DNA of 64,000 bases, taken from Ifrita kowaldi (Eukaryota; Chordata; Aves; Passeriformes; Cinclosomatidae). Below are positions 1-12,300 of the stretch, in pieces; within the stretch, counting starts at the first letter, position 1; every line of letters starts with the position of its first letter. A program made the translations under genes and the position numbers. The notes below the pieces were generated by a model, which worked only from the letters and a program-made list of their open reading frames with translations, did no database searches and was not told the origin of the DNA. The stretch covers positions 67,998 to 131,997 of the forward strand of contig VZRS01014851.1 in assembly GCA_013398055.1 (NCBI GenBank). Direction: 5' to 3'.

Positions 1-269
1 TTAACAGGGTTTGGGTGGGGTTTTTTTGAGGGGGTTAAAAAAACCCAAAGGGGAATATTCCATTTTGGCTCACGCTCCGCAGTGACTTGGCCTCCACCAA
101 TTCTTTGCTTAACCCGTGGCATAGGGGCTGTGGGGTTTATGCTGGGACAAAGCATTGCTTTGCAGAGCACCACATTGTGCTGTTCTTCATTAGGCCTCTG
201 CTGCCCGGGGGAAGAGCAGGGGAAGTGGAGCTGAGGAGGAGGAACACCCCTACGAGCTGTTGCTTACAG
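1..269 (+). other. ANKS1A intron, 3' end only
   Basis: Non-coding sequence leading to the acceptor TTGCTTACAG at 260-269. The first 60 bases are rich in runs of G, T and A. No feature beyond the splice acceptor is seen. Confidence 0.6.
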
Positions 270-311
270 CAGAAACTAAAAAGCCGGTTGCAGTGGACAG
301 GAAAACAAAAG
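270..311 (+). CDS. ANKS1A: ANKS1A exon: short linker exon ([13 protein letters not shown])
   Basis: A 42-nt exon between the acceptor TTGCTTACAG and the donor AAAAG|GTGAGT. Read with two leading bases completing a codon begun upstream, it gives [13 protein letters not shown] and leaves one G. That G joins AC at the start of the 5961 exon to make Asp, giving KTK-D-HRRSS. Human ANKS1A, as recalled, reads AETKKVVLVDGKTKDHRRSS at this place, which supports both the frame and the direct join. The other two frames do not continue into the next exon. Confidence 0.85.
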
Positions 312-3300
312 GTGAGTGACCATCCAAAAAGCAGAGCTGTTTGCTTGCATGCACTTCAGGAAAACATGGGGAGCAGAGGGCAAGTGGAACAATGAAAGTC
401 TCTGCTGGGTGGGGGCTGGAGGGTGATTGTTGTGTTTCCTGGTAATCTCTGTAAAGGAGAGCTCTGAGCGTTCTGTACAGAGCGTACGCGGAGGAAGGGC
501 AGCTCCACTGTGGGACAGTTCAGAGATTGCAAGGATCCGCTCTGTGACCTCAGAAATGCCCAAATCTCGTGCCTGGCCAAGCAGAGGCAGAGGGTGAGAG
601 GCTGGAGGCTGTGCCGTGTTGTTCCAGGGAAGATGAGCAACATGAGTGTTCCAGTGAGCCGTGTTCTCCATCCAGCTGGCGCTGCAGGTTTCTGCTATCC
701 TGCTGTAAAATCAACATCCTGCTCTGTGTTAGAGCTAATTTGAGATGGAAACTAACAAAGGAGGAAAACAAAAATGTGTAGAGCAAGAACTGACTGAGAT
801 CCACGGGGTACACAGGTTAATATCAAGGCAGTCTCTCCTCCCCCAGAAGGACCTTCGTGCTTTACAAAGCATCTGGGAACACCTTGTCTCTTGTGTTTGG
901 CTGTTGTTGGCTTTTTGGCTTTCCTTCAACAATAACAACAAAAGATTTGTTTAAAGGGAAAAAATTTCGGCTTTATTCAGAAGTCCTGAGCAGGAATTTG
1001 GGTGGATTTAGTTTGGATTCTCACATTGGAACCCCTCTCTCCCTTTGAGGATGGACAGGGCTAATGAGGACTTGAGGTGATGCCTCATTGACTGCGTTGT
1101 CAGACCTGCAGCTTTTTTCCCCTCCCTTGATAGCTCTCATTGCTTGAGTCCTGCTGCTCTCCTGGCTGCTCCAGGGTGGCACAAGAGGTCATTGTGTTCC
1201 CACCAGCACTTGCTAAAGCCCCTCACTGCCAGAGACAAAATCTGGGAGCTTTTCAGGTTGGTGCTTTGCAGTCTGGGCCAGAAACAGTCCTTGGGCAGCA
1301 GCCACCGAGCCAGGGCTTTCAGGCTATCATAAGTGGGCAGCTATTGCTGGTTATTCAGGCATGAGCTATTCCAGCTGCTCCACTCCTTCCCCTGGCTGCT
1401 GTGTCCAGGCTTGATTGGTAAGAGTGGAGGTGTGTCCTAATTATGTGTCAGCTTACAATGAAACTTCGGAGTAACGCAGCTGTGTGTTCTTGATGCAGAT
1501 CTCTTCCCCTGAACACCTGAAGACAGGAGAGGTTGCAGGAAGATCTTTATGGATCCTTTTATGGTTCCAGAGCAGAGTCCCATCTCTTAATGTACAGCTG
1601 GAAAGATCAAAGCTGTGACTTCGTGGTTTACACTCTGTGGAAAGTGTTGCTATGTTGGTAACAAGCCTGGAGCCCTTCCCACTGTTACAGTGGGAGAAAT
1701 CCAAGGATGCAGTTGAGTTTTTCCTCATCTTCCCTGACTTTCCCATTCTTTAAATGCAGTCAGCACTGTGGCTAGTGGTTGGGGGAGAAGATAAATTTAG
1801 GGAGTGGCAGAGTTAAACAAAGAGTTGAGGGAGAGACCAAAGCCTAGTTGGGGTGCTGGAGAATTTTCCCACCTCTGGGTCAAAAGGATCCTGGAGCATC
1901 AAAGGCAGCAGCTCAATCCCAAGACACGGAACAGGCTGAGGCATGGCTTTGAACTGCTTGTTGGCTCTCAGTCTGAGGGTCTGGCCTTCTGGATGTGTTC
2001 TGGAGGAGCCTTTGGTCAGGAGAGGAGGGCTCGGGTTCTTGTGGCTGTTGAAAGGGCGTTTCAGGGCAGCGGAAAGGCTGAATTTCAGGCACGCGGGTTT
2101 AATGGTGCCTTTCATCTGTGATAGCTGCCTTTGTTCCTCTGGCTGCCAGTTGTCCTGTGTCCAGCGAGCAGATGAATGTGGCATTATCCACTGGCTTTGG
2201 TGGCCTTTGTGTGTGTTGGAGCAGCTCGCTGTCACATGCACTGGGAGAAGTTGGCCTCATGTTTTGGGCAGAGTATCAGAAGTGGTTTAAGCCAAATGCT
2301 CTCCCATCCACTGTGGTGTGCAGTCACGTGTGTGAAGTCAGGGCACTCAGGCCCTGTAACAGGGTGTGAAAATAAGGCAAGAGAGGAGGAATGTATCTGA
2401 AGTGACCAGAAGGAGGCTTCTCATCTCCTGCTGCCTCCACAGAGACCTAATGGAGGGTGAAAAGACTTTGAGTTTTGATCTGTCTGGCTTCTCAGGAGTC
2501 ACCTCCAGGGGTTGTCAGCAGTGACCAGCTGCAGGTAGGACTGACTTGGTGTCTTCTGGTCGTTATTACAAACTGATACTTGTTGAGGTTGTTCTGTGCT
2601 GCTTCCATAGGAAGTCCAGCTTGAAGTCCCCACTTTGCCCTTCCTCCTGTTAGAGATTTTCTTTGTGGTTATACTGGTTCAACCAGCCCAGTGTGACTGC
2701 GCTGCAAACCAGAGAGCTGGAATGAGCCAGCAATAAAGTCAGAACACACTGCAGAGAGATTTAAAGAAACTCTTTTCTGAAAGCCAGAATATGGCTGCTG
2801 AAACAGCGGGATGGGCATTGCTGTGGGGGTTCTGTGGGGACACTTGGATATTGCAGGCAGAGGTTTGGGGACAGCTCTTGGTTTGCTGTGAGATGAAGCA
2901 CGGTACAAACCCACAGCCTGTGTGTCCTCACGTGGTGTTATTGTGGACATAGGACAGACCCTGTCCCATACTCCAGGTCCTGCTGTCATGGTGTTGTGCA
3001 GAGTCACATTACTGATCTCTCTAAGCAGGACAGTGTCTCATTGCCCTTTCTGGAGAGGAGAGTGCAAAAGAGCACACAAGTTCAGGGGGATAAACTCTGC
3101 CTGGAATGACTGAGCTTGGTGAGGTTGACACAGGAGTGTGCCATCCTCAGCTGGGTTCCACACGTGGTAGCTGGCTGTGGAATGAGCCTGTGCTTCAGTT
3201 CTGTTGCAAGTGAGAGTTACTTTTGCACCCCTCGAGGCCGGCTTCCTCCTCCGGCCTTCTGTTTCACAGCAGGGAGATTTGCCTGCTCCTCACTTGACGA

Positions 3301-6300
3301 ATTCTGGCATGATGTAACATGGGGAGCCTTTTCCATGTGCAAATCAGAGGCTGCTGTGTGCCCTCACTAATTTTAAGGTTGGGGAGCTTGAGCAAGCAGC
3401 AGCTGCAGTAACAGCTTCATTCTCCTAATCCAGGGTCGTGAGACAAATCCTGCTGTTGATAAACAGGGAAAGAAATCCAGTCGAGGCAGGGTGGTTACAG
3501 CTTAGTGAGGAGTGTTTAGGGAAGTGCTTTGTATCTGGACTCCTCAGGCTGCTGGCAGGGAAGCTCTTACTGGAATCCTCCCTGGGAAGCAGACAGTCTG
3601 TACCCAGGAAGGGCTCCTGATCCCAGGAAGGCTTGGGAGCAGCCTGTCCTGTGGGTGAGATTGCAGCAGGCTGTGGCTGAAAAAGGCAGGATCAGTCAGA
3701 TGATCTGTGCTGGGGTGTAAAATCAGTGAAGGGAGCTGGGCAGAAGGCCCTGTGTTAAGGACCCTTTCTGAGTGTAACTCAGGTGTAGCTGGAGGAAGAT
3801 TATTCTTTCAGATCCCTTAAAAGGAGAGGTCTGGAGAGCCCTGCATATTCCTGCTGTGTGCACCTCAGTGACAAAAAGACTGAGATGACTTTATACATTA
3901 GTTCTGTGTGCAGCTTTCAGGGCAGCCTCTGAAATGTCTCCTTCAAGATGTTCCTCATGGCTTCTGAGCAAGTGCTGTTGCCCTCACTCCATCCCTTCCT
4001 TCCCTGGCAGCTGCCCTGTATTTCAGAGTCCCTCTTCAGCTCGTGGACGAGTGGGTGGCTGGGATTCCTGTCCAACAGGAGCCCTTTTGTGAGGTGCTGG
4101 AGCTGGATTTGGAGCACTTTGTTCTGGCTGGACTCAAGTGTTACAGCACGTGGCGCAAACTTGGGCCAGCCGCCTCTCTGCCTTCAGCAGAAATGTCAGT
4201 AAAGGTTCAGCTGGGGCATGGAAGAAATGGTTTCCAAGGAAGGGAAGAGATTGGGAAGAAAAACTGCAAAAGTTTTTCTTTCCCCACAGGTTGATATGAC
4301 TGTCCCATCACTGCTGTCCTGCTCACCTCTCTGTGCCTTTGCATTAGTACCAGTCTGGCCTGTGAATGCAGCACATCTGATCTCCACTGAGGTTTCTGTC
4401 CAGCATTGGAGCTTCAGAGCTTTATGCAAAGTAACTGAGCTTAGTCTGGCCTTGTAATCTGGGGTGCTGCTGCTGGTCCCCCTCAGCCAGCACTGGGACC
4501 TGCCTGCCCCTTGGCAGCTCCAGGCACGGAACTGGTGGTTTATGTGCCTGTGCAAGAGAGTCAACAACTACTTCACTGTCCTGGAATCTCTAACTCATAG
4601 GATCCAGGATGAGATAATCCCTCGCATCACTTGATCCCAGTGAGGGCTGTGGCTGCTCCTGGCCTTCCTGTGCCTGCGAGAGGAACTCACCATGCTCATC
4701 AGGCACGGGGTACCTGGGACCCCCACACAAAGGCAAATGACTAATTCAGCCCTTTCCTGCCCATTTCTGGGGTGAGCACAAAGCCCAGCAGGGGTTGGTG
4801 TTTGAAAATCCCCTGGTCAGGCTTGGTGCTGGAAAGGTGCTGGGAGCTGAGTTGGGCTCTCTGCTGCTGCTAACAGGCTGCTTTTAGTTAAAGTAGAACT
4901 CATTATTTTGCTCACGGAAAGGAGAGTTCCTTTGCCTTGGCTTCCCAGAGCTATCTGCAAAGCAAGTGATTTCCTCTTTACATCCAAACATCCTCCCTGC
5001 ACTTCAGAACCTCATTATTGGAGCGTTTTGCTTTATTGTTCCCTTGCAGCATCAATTTTAGTCCTCAGACTGAAGAGTTTCTTGAGCACTAAATGGAAGC
5101 AGTTAAAATTCACAAGCCATGCTGGGAGGGTGAAGGAATCCTAGGAAACCAAAGTTAGACTTGTTGGCTTGACAAAGTTTTGGTTTTGCAGTTGAAACGC
5201 TCGTTCAGCTGTGACGAAGGTGAGTGCGTGTGTGGGATCAGTCAATTCTTCATGGTTTATGCAGGACCCTGGTACCTGATATTAAGGTTGCTGGGGCAGG
5301 AGTAGCTGGGAACCAGTGTCACATTTCTGGGGCAGCCGGTGCTCCACCAGCTCTGAGCACTCTTGTGCTCAGTTCATTGCAAAAGAGACTTTTTGCTGGA
5401 GTTTTTTTTCTTGCATAAACTGTTTATTTCTCTCCCCTGAGCAGGGAGGAGAGGTTAAACTCGGAAGCCACTAGGGAGGGAAGCAGTGGGTTTTTTTGGG
5501 AGCGGATTTTGGAACTTGCAGGTCGATTACAGTCCAGGCGTTTTCCCACCCTGCAGCCCGTGCCAAGAGCCGGGCGCACGGCTCTAAATAACGCTTTGGC
5601 CTTTATGGAAACGGATCAGATGTTCCTGGAGCCTCCATCTCTGCTGCTCCCACCTCACTTGCTCTCTCTGCAGGATATAGTTAGCACTTCTCTTGGCCTT
5701 ATATAGCAAGGCCTGATAGTTAGTGTTAACAGGAATAAAAAACACGGAGAGCTGCCAGATTGCGTAAATCGGGCCAGTGTTTGGAATTTCATAAATGCCA
5801 TGACTTTGGGTACAAGTTGAGCACGCGGAACAATACGGAACTGTTCTCTCTTTATCTCTCCCTCCCTTGCTGAGGGAGGGCAGGGAGAGAGCTGGAATTT
5901 TACTGCTGCTTCTTCCACGTTTTTAATTTCCCCCTCCTCTTCGTTTTCATCCCCTTGAAGACCACAGAAGGAGCAGCGGCGGCCGCAGCCAGGACTCTGC
6001 TGACAGCCAGGACATCCAGGTGCCAGAGCAGTTCTCGGGGTTGCTCCACGGCTCTTCTCCAATCTGTGAGATAAGCGAGGACCCTTTCAGGCTCGTTTCC
6101 TCCACGGAGAAGGGGGACACGGAAGCCACGAGCCACCCTGCTGCTATGCAGCTGGAGGATGCTGAGTTACCCTCGTCGGGACCAGCACGGAGCAGCTCCC
6201 CGGACCCCACGCAGACGGTGGTGTACGCCACGGTGCAGCACGTCAGCCGGGCGGATCCCGCAGCCCTAGTCACGCCCCACGTGCCGCAGCACCCCGGCGG

Positions 6301-9300
6301 TGCCGAGCCAGAGGGGGACAGAGCTGTGGGCAGAGCCCACCCGGGCAGCAAGCCCAAAGCCGAGCTCAAACTCAGCCGCAGCTTGTCCAAGTCGGACTCT
6401 GACCTGCTGACCTGCTCCCCGACGGAGGACGATGCCATGGGGAGCCGGAGCGAATCGCTCTCCAACTGCAGCACCGGGAAGAAGCGGCTGGAGAAGTCCC
6501 CATCCTTTGCTTCGGAGTGGGATGAGGTAAGGCTGAGCTTGCTAAAGAGCTTCTGTGCCAGGGATGACTGTGCAGCAGGAGCTCCCCTGTGCCATGCTGC
6601 CCTCAGGGGTCCTGGGTGGGTTCCATGGCTTCCACTAACTCTCACAAGGCATTAACAGGCACATGCTCACTTGGGAGTCTGCAAGGTGTTAAACGCCAAA
6701 AGATAAGAGTTCACTGGAGTGGGAGAGCAGCAGAATTGCAAGCAGTTTCAAAGCTTTTTGCTCAAATACAGGGCTTGGTTTCTTTTAGGCAAGCCAGATA
6801 AGTTTTCACATCCCCAAAATGAGAAAGACTTGCTAACAATGCCCTTCACCAACCTTTCTCCTGATTTCCTCCTTCCAGTTCTTCCCTACTGACTATCCCA
6901 ATGTCCTGGAAGTGTTGTGTTGCTGGGTCCCTGCTGCTGAGGAGTATGAGCAGTGCCCGGGGGTTCAAGGGGATGGAAGGAAGACAGTAATTAGGCTGGT
7001 TTGTGTATTTGATAGCTCCCCGCTCTCCTCCTCACACTTATTTCAGCGGCTGGTTAGCAGTCACTTTATTATCATATCGGACGCCCACGGACAGTTAAAT
7101 ATTTCATGCTCAGAAAGTTGGCCTGGAGAGCCACTGGGGTGAGATTAAGTGTCCCTCTGAAATTCAGCACCGCAGCATTACTGAAACATTCTTTGGGGAT
7201 GATTCTGTGCTGGGAGAGCCCGGGCTGCAGGAGAGATAAGCTCGGATGAACCACTCTTTGTACTCTGAAAGGAACTAAAACCCCTGGCGTGGTGCTGGGG
7301 GTGTGGAGCCGCGTGTGCCGGGCGTGGAAACCCGGGGGAGGGTTGTGCCCCTGCACTGCCTGATGCTCAACTGCCTCTCCAACCCTGACTTGGAGAGAAA
7401 ATTATCATCTGGGGAAGAGGGAGGTATTTAGAGATGCTAAGAGCAACGTGAGAATCCATTCCTCAGTCCGTTCTCTTCCTCCCCCTCACTCCCTGCTGGG
7501 TCTCAGGGTTGCCAAACAGATATTTTCCTCTGCAGCTGCTTGGGCTGGAGAGGCTTTGCTGTTAATTGCCCGGGTCAGTTGTACCATGGCTTAGGGAAAG
7601 GCTCTGCAGCAGAAGGTTCTTTGGAAGGGCTGGATAATTCCCTGTGCTTTTATCTGAGCTGTTTGCAGCAGACACTGAAAGGGCAGAAGCCTTTGGCACA
7701 GCTGCACTGGTAGCAGAGGTCAAGTGCTGGGCTGCCTGCACTGCCTCTGCTTCCTCTGCTCAGATGAACCCTCGGAGCTGCTTCCTCCTGCTTGTAAACA
7801 AATCCCTCATTTCCCCTGAGGCAGCCGGACAAGCCTCAGGGGAGGAAGCTGCTTTTCCTTCCCCTCGTGTTTAGGTGAGGAAATCAGAGAAAGAATGTGA
7901 AAAATTCACATCTGTCTGCAATGGGGCAGGTCTCACTTTTTAGAAGTCTAGCTGGTCATAACGGCAACAGTGAGATTTAAACATAAATGTAGTTCTGTCG
8001 TTGTGTGTTGAATTAGTTCCCTGGATGGAATAATGCAGCTGCTCAGAATTGGATGCAACTTGCAGCCTCTGCCTTTATCAGGGCAGTATAAACCTTGTTG
8101 AGCCACCCCTGTTAGCAATGGTTTGGCTCTCCCTCTGTGCTGAGGGGAAACAATGGCAGATTTATATTATTCTATTCATTTTAATGGCCTTTATGCAGGT
8201 GACTACGGAGGGAAGTGATCCATGTGCAGCTCTCCGTGGCTCCCAGCTGTATACCCAGCGAGCTGAGGGCTCTGCCTGCTGTAGGTGTGCCTGTGTGGGG
8301 CACAGGGGCTTGGGGAAGCATCTGTGGTGTCCCTGGACAGATGGGATCTGCAGCAGAGCCTGAGCTGACACTGCTCTGGGCCGTGGTGGCTGACTGGGTA
8401 CAGCAGAAAATCTGCTGCTTGTAAGCAAAGGGTCACATCCCTGCCCTGGCCGAGCACTGCCAATGCCCTTTGTTGGAAGTGGAAGGTGCTGCTGGCTTTG
8501 CCAAAAGGGTGGGATGGGGAAGAAATGATTCACTTGGCAAAGCTCGTCCCTGTTCCCAGTTGCAGCTCCCCTGCTCCAAGGACCTGGCTCAGTGTTGCTT
8601 TGTGCTCTGTGCTGCTCAGGAGCCTGTTCAGCCCCTGTCCCATCTCTTCCTGACCCCCTGCTCCTTGCTGGGAGTGGGAATGCACACGTGGTGCCCCTGC
8701 AGCCACCCCCAGGTGGGAATTCTGTGTGAGCAAGGCAGAAAAACTCTTACATCAAACATCCTTGTATTGCCCAGGGAGAAGGTGAGGACTGAAAATGCTC
8801 AGTCCTGCTCTGGTGGGAAGCAGGGTGGGGGCAAGGAGGCATGTGAGGGGGTAGAGCTCTCAGTCAGCATAAATATTTGAATCCTTCCAAACCTGTGTAA
8901 GGGCTGAAGTGATGGATTTGGTTTTCATCACTGGCTTATGAATATTGAGCAGATGGGGATGAGCAGGGCAGCAGCAGCTCACCGGGGGTTTGGTACAGAA
9001 CAACCTGGGTTTGCACCTCTGAAGGAGGGGGGCTCTGACCCCCAGCCCCAGTGCCAGCCCCCTTTTCAGGGCAGATTAACCTGCTTCTGCTCTGCCTTCC
9101 TGCTCTGTAGAGCAGCTCCAGCCCTGCCCATCAGCCTGGTTCATGCTCCAGGCTCTGAGCAGAGATGCTGCAGTCAAGGCCTGGGGCTGCTCTTCTGCCT
9201 CTTAGGTGTTGGTAAGAAAAACGATCTGCTAAATGATCAGGGCAAGGAGCAAGGAAGGCTGCTGGGAATTAGCCTCAGACCTGCCTCCTGACATCCCTTC

Positions 9301-12300
9301 ATCCTCCACTTGCAGCTGCCTGCTATCAAGTCAGCAGTTCCAATGCTGAATTTGAATATTGGAGGTTTCAGTATCCATCTCACAAAATGAGGTGGTAGTT
9401 CTGTGTTCTGACTTAAGTCCTTCTAGGAAGAGATTAAACATCCTTAAAAAATTTAGGGAACTGAATAAAACATGCATATTACTTTAGTTTTTTTTAGAAA
9501 AAAGAAGGTCCACAGTCCACCACTTTGTTTTCCCCCAAGTGAATTAGTTGAAGAACTAATGAATATTCTGTAGCTAATTATGGCACTGGACATTCATCTC
9601 CGATGACTAACTGCAGTGGTGCTCCATGTCTCCTGTGAAAGGAATGCTTTGCATCTGCAGTAACCATGGATGTGGTGTTTCACCGGTTGCTGACCCGTTT
9701 TGGGGCTGTTGATGTCCCCTAAGGATGGATGCCAGGAGCAGAGGGCACATCTGTGGTGCCTTCCACCTCAGGCTTGGAGCTGGGGAGCAACTTGGTGGAG
9801 GTTGTGGCTGCTGTGGGTGCCTTTAAACCTTGTCTGGACTGTTGGGTGCTGCAGCACCCGGTGGAATCAGTGCCTTAATTACAGGCTTACAGTGGAGGAT
9901 TAACAACATTTGCATTGAAATGTGAAACTTTCAGGAAAGCTCTTGATGCAAAACCTGCCACTGCTTTAAAACACCCAGGAGTTGAAATTCAGAGCTGCCA
10001 GCCAGCAGTGTTGAAAGAAAATGCAAATATTCCCCTCCTTACTCAGGGAGAGCTGCTGGTTTTGTGCCTTGTGAAATTGCATGGTGTAAAAGCTCAGGCA
10101 TCAGCCTCTGCCTCCCAAAATGTTTCATTTATTTTCTTGGTTCAGGTGTTTAAATCTCAGCTTGCCCTGGGTTTGGCTGGTGGGACCAGGCAGGGTGGCT
10201 TGATTTGTCCCCGAGTGTCCCCTGCCCCAAGCTGACCCTCACCCTCAGCATTCCAGTTTCCCCTTTGCCTGAAATGGTTTGTAATTCGTTTTAGTCTAGG
10301 GCAGAAGCAGTAGTGGGGTCAGTATTTTTGGTCTCGATTTCTGCTAAACCAGCATGGCCATCAGGGTCTTAATCAGCTTAATTATTGGGCTGATTATTCT
10401 ATTGTCTCCAGATCCCAATGTTTCCTCTTGTTTTTCCTGTGCTAAGGTCAGGAATTCTTACATCATCCCTCTTGTCCAATCTCTTCTCTTTGCCCCCAGT
10501 GGTGAGATTTCCCCCAGCCTGATGAACTTTTTGAAGTGAAAGCTTTTGTGTTTCCACCATTTTTCAATCTGCTGCAAAGGCCCAGCCTGTTGGAATTATG
10601 AGCCAAGGTGGAACTAAGCCAATCCAAGCCAATGTAAGACAATTTACTGGTTCTACAGGAAAACCAGTGTGCTGAAAGGCAAATGTAAAGACCAGGCATG
10701 CTTTGTTCCACTGTTTAGCAGCAAGGCTTGGACACAACAGGGGTGGTATTTGCCAGTACAGCAGCTCCATCCACCTCTGTGTGTGTTCCTGGTGGCTTCT
10801 CAAGTGTGTGAACTCCCTATTTGTGAATCAGAAGCTTTTGATTCTTGTGTGAATGATTCGTGCTCTTGACGGATGTTTTGGTTATGTAACAGCCTCGTGA
10901 TCATTGGCGTTTTGGGGACATTTTTGTTTTTCGGGAACAGAAATGTCCGGCCGCAGTGTCCTTACTAAATCCAGTCCTTCATTATGTTCTCTTCCGCTTT
11001 ATGTCGCATCTTCCAGCACTTCTGAAGCTTTTCTTTTTAAAAAAGCCTTTAAATCTCTCTCTCCAGCCTGGAGCAGCTTCACTGCTCTGTCCCACAGGCC
11101 AGAGCCAGCCTTGCTTGAAAGCCTTATGTTGCTTTGGGGTTTGTGTTAAGGATGCAGGAATATGGAAAGACAGTGAATTGATTCAGTGTTTTCTGGGAGT
11201 TTGCCTTTTTTATTGTGACTCAGAGTAGCCACTGTCCAGTTGTTTCTGTACTGCAGGCAGATGTGTTGCTGCATTTGGCCATTCTCTTTATCATGTCAGT
11301 GTTGGATTTTACTGTTTGTCAAAACAATATTGATACTTGGAGGGCTGTGATACTGCAGATCCATCACACGCTGTTGTGAAATTCAAGTTTATACCATAAG
11401 TTCCTTTTGGTACGTGTTTAGATTTGTAACTTTGGGATTTGTACAAAAACACAGCCTGGAGAGTGGCGTGAAGCAACAGGCCCTGGTCCCCATCCAAATG
11501 AATTTCTCAGAGACCATATTAAGCCAGAAAATGTGTTTGCCTTTATCACTGGCAAACAGTTGCAGAATGATTTGAAATAAATTCAGCAAGTCTCCATGCT
11601 GTGTGGAAGGCTGCTGGGGGAGGATGGAGCACGGGAACTCTGGATTCGAGTGCTCAAATGTGCCGTGAACAACTGGCTGGTGCAGTTTAGCTTTGAATTA
11701 ATAAATGGAGCATTATGTTTTCCAGGCCTCTGGTGTTTGTTATTCTGAGTTCATACAGGCTGGTGTCTTTCGGAGACACGGAATATATTGAGCGATGAAA
11801 TATGAGCTGTGTGCTCCATGGGATGGCAATGGGAGAACATAAACTGAACCAGAAGTGGTTTATGGGCTGTCATCAACCTAGGAATGAGATTCATGGCCCA
11901 GATCCAAATTTTTCAGGTCTGTACTTGTATTAAGGAGTCAGCAGGTATCATCCCAGATCCCACTCTTGCTCCATCCCTTTCAGGCATGCTGGTGGATGCT
12001 GCAATCATGCCGTCCTTCTGCTCCAGGATATATCCCAGCTGAGTCTGAGCAGCCTCCCTTGCTCCTTCAGGGCTGCAGTATCAACCAGTAACGTGGGGTT
12101 TGCTGTGGTGTTGCTGCAGAATGGAAGTGTCAGTGATCCTGTGCTGCCCCAGCATCACCCATCGACCTCGAACTACACGCCTGTAGTTCTCCCCTGGAGT
12201 TTAGAGCTCACTGGGCTGTGATGGGGCTGCTCACATCATCACTGAGGGGTTTGTTGTGCTCAGGGACTGGTCACGTCCTCACTGGGGGGTTTGTTATGCT

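Noticed and set aside
2442..2533. Exon-like segment between CTCCACAG and GCTGCAG|GTAGGA
   Set aside because: All three frames contain stops and the sequence matches no part of ANKS1A, so the splice-like ends are taken as chance.
5947..6645. 232-codon minus-strand open frame
   Set aside because: It is the antisense shadow of the large ANKS1A linker exon at 5961-6526.
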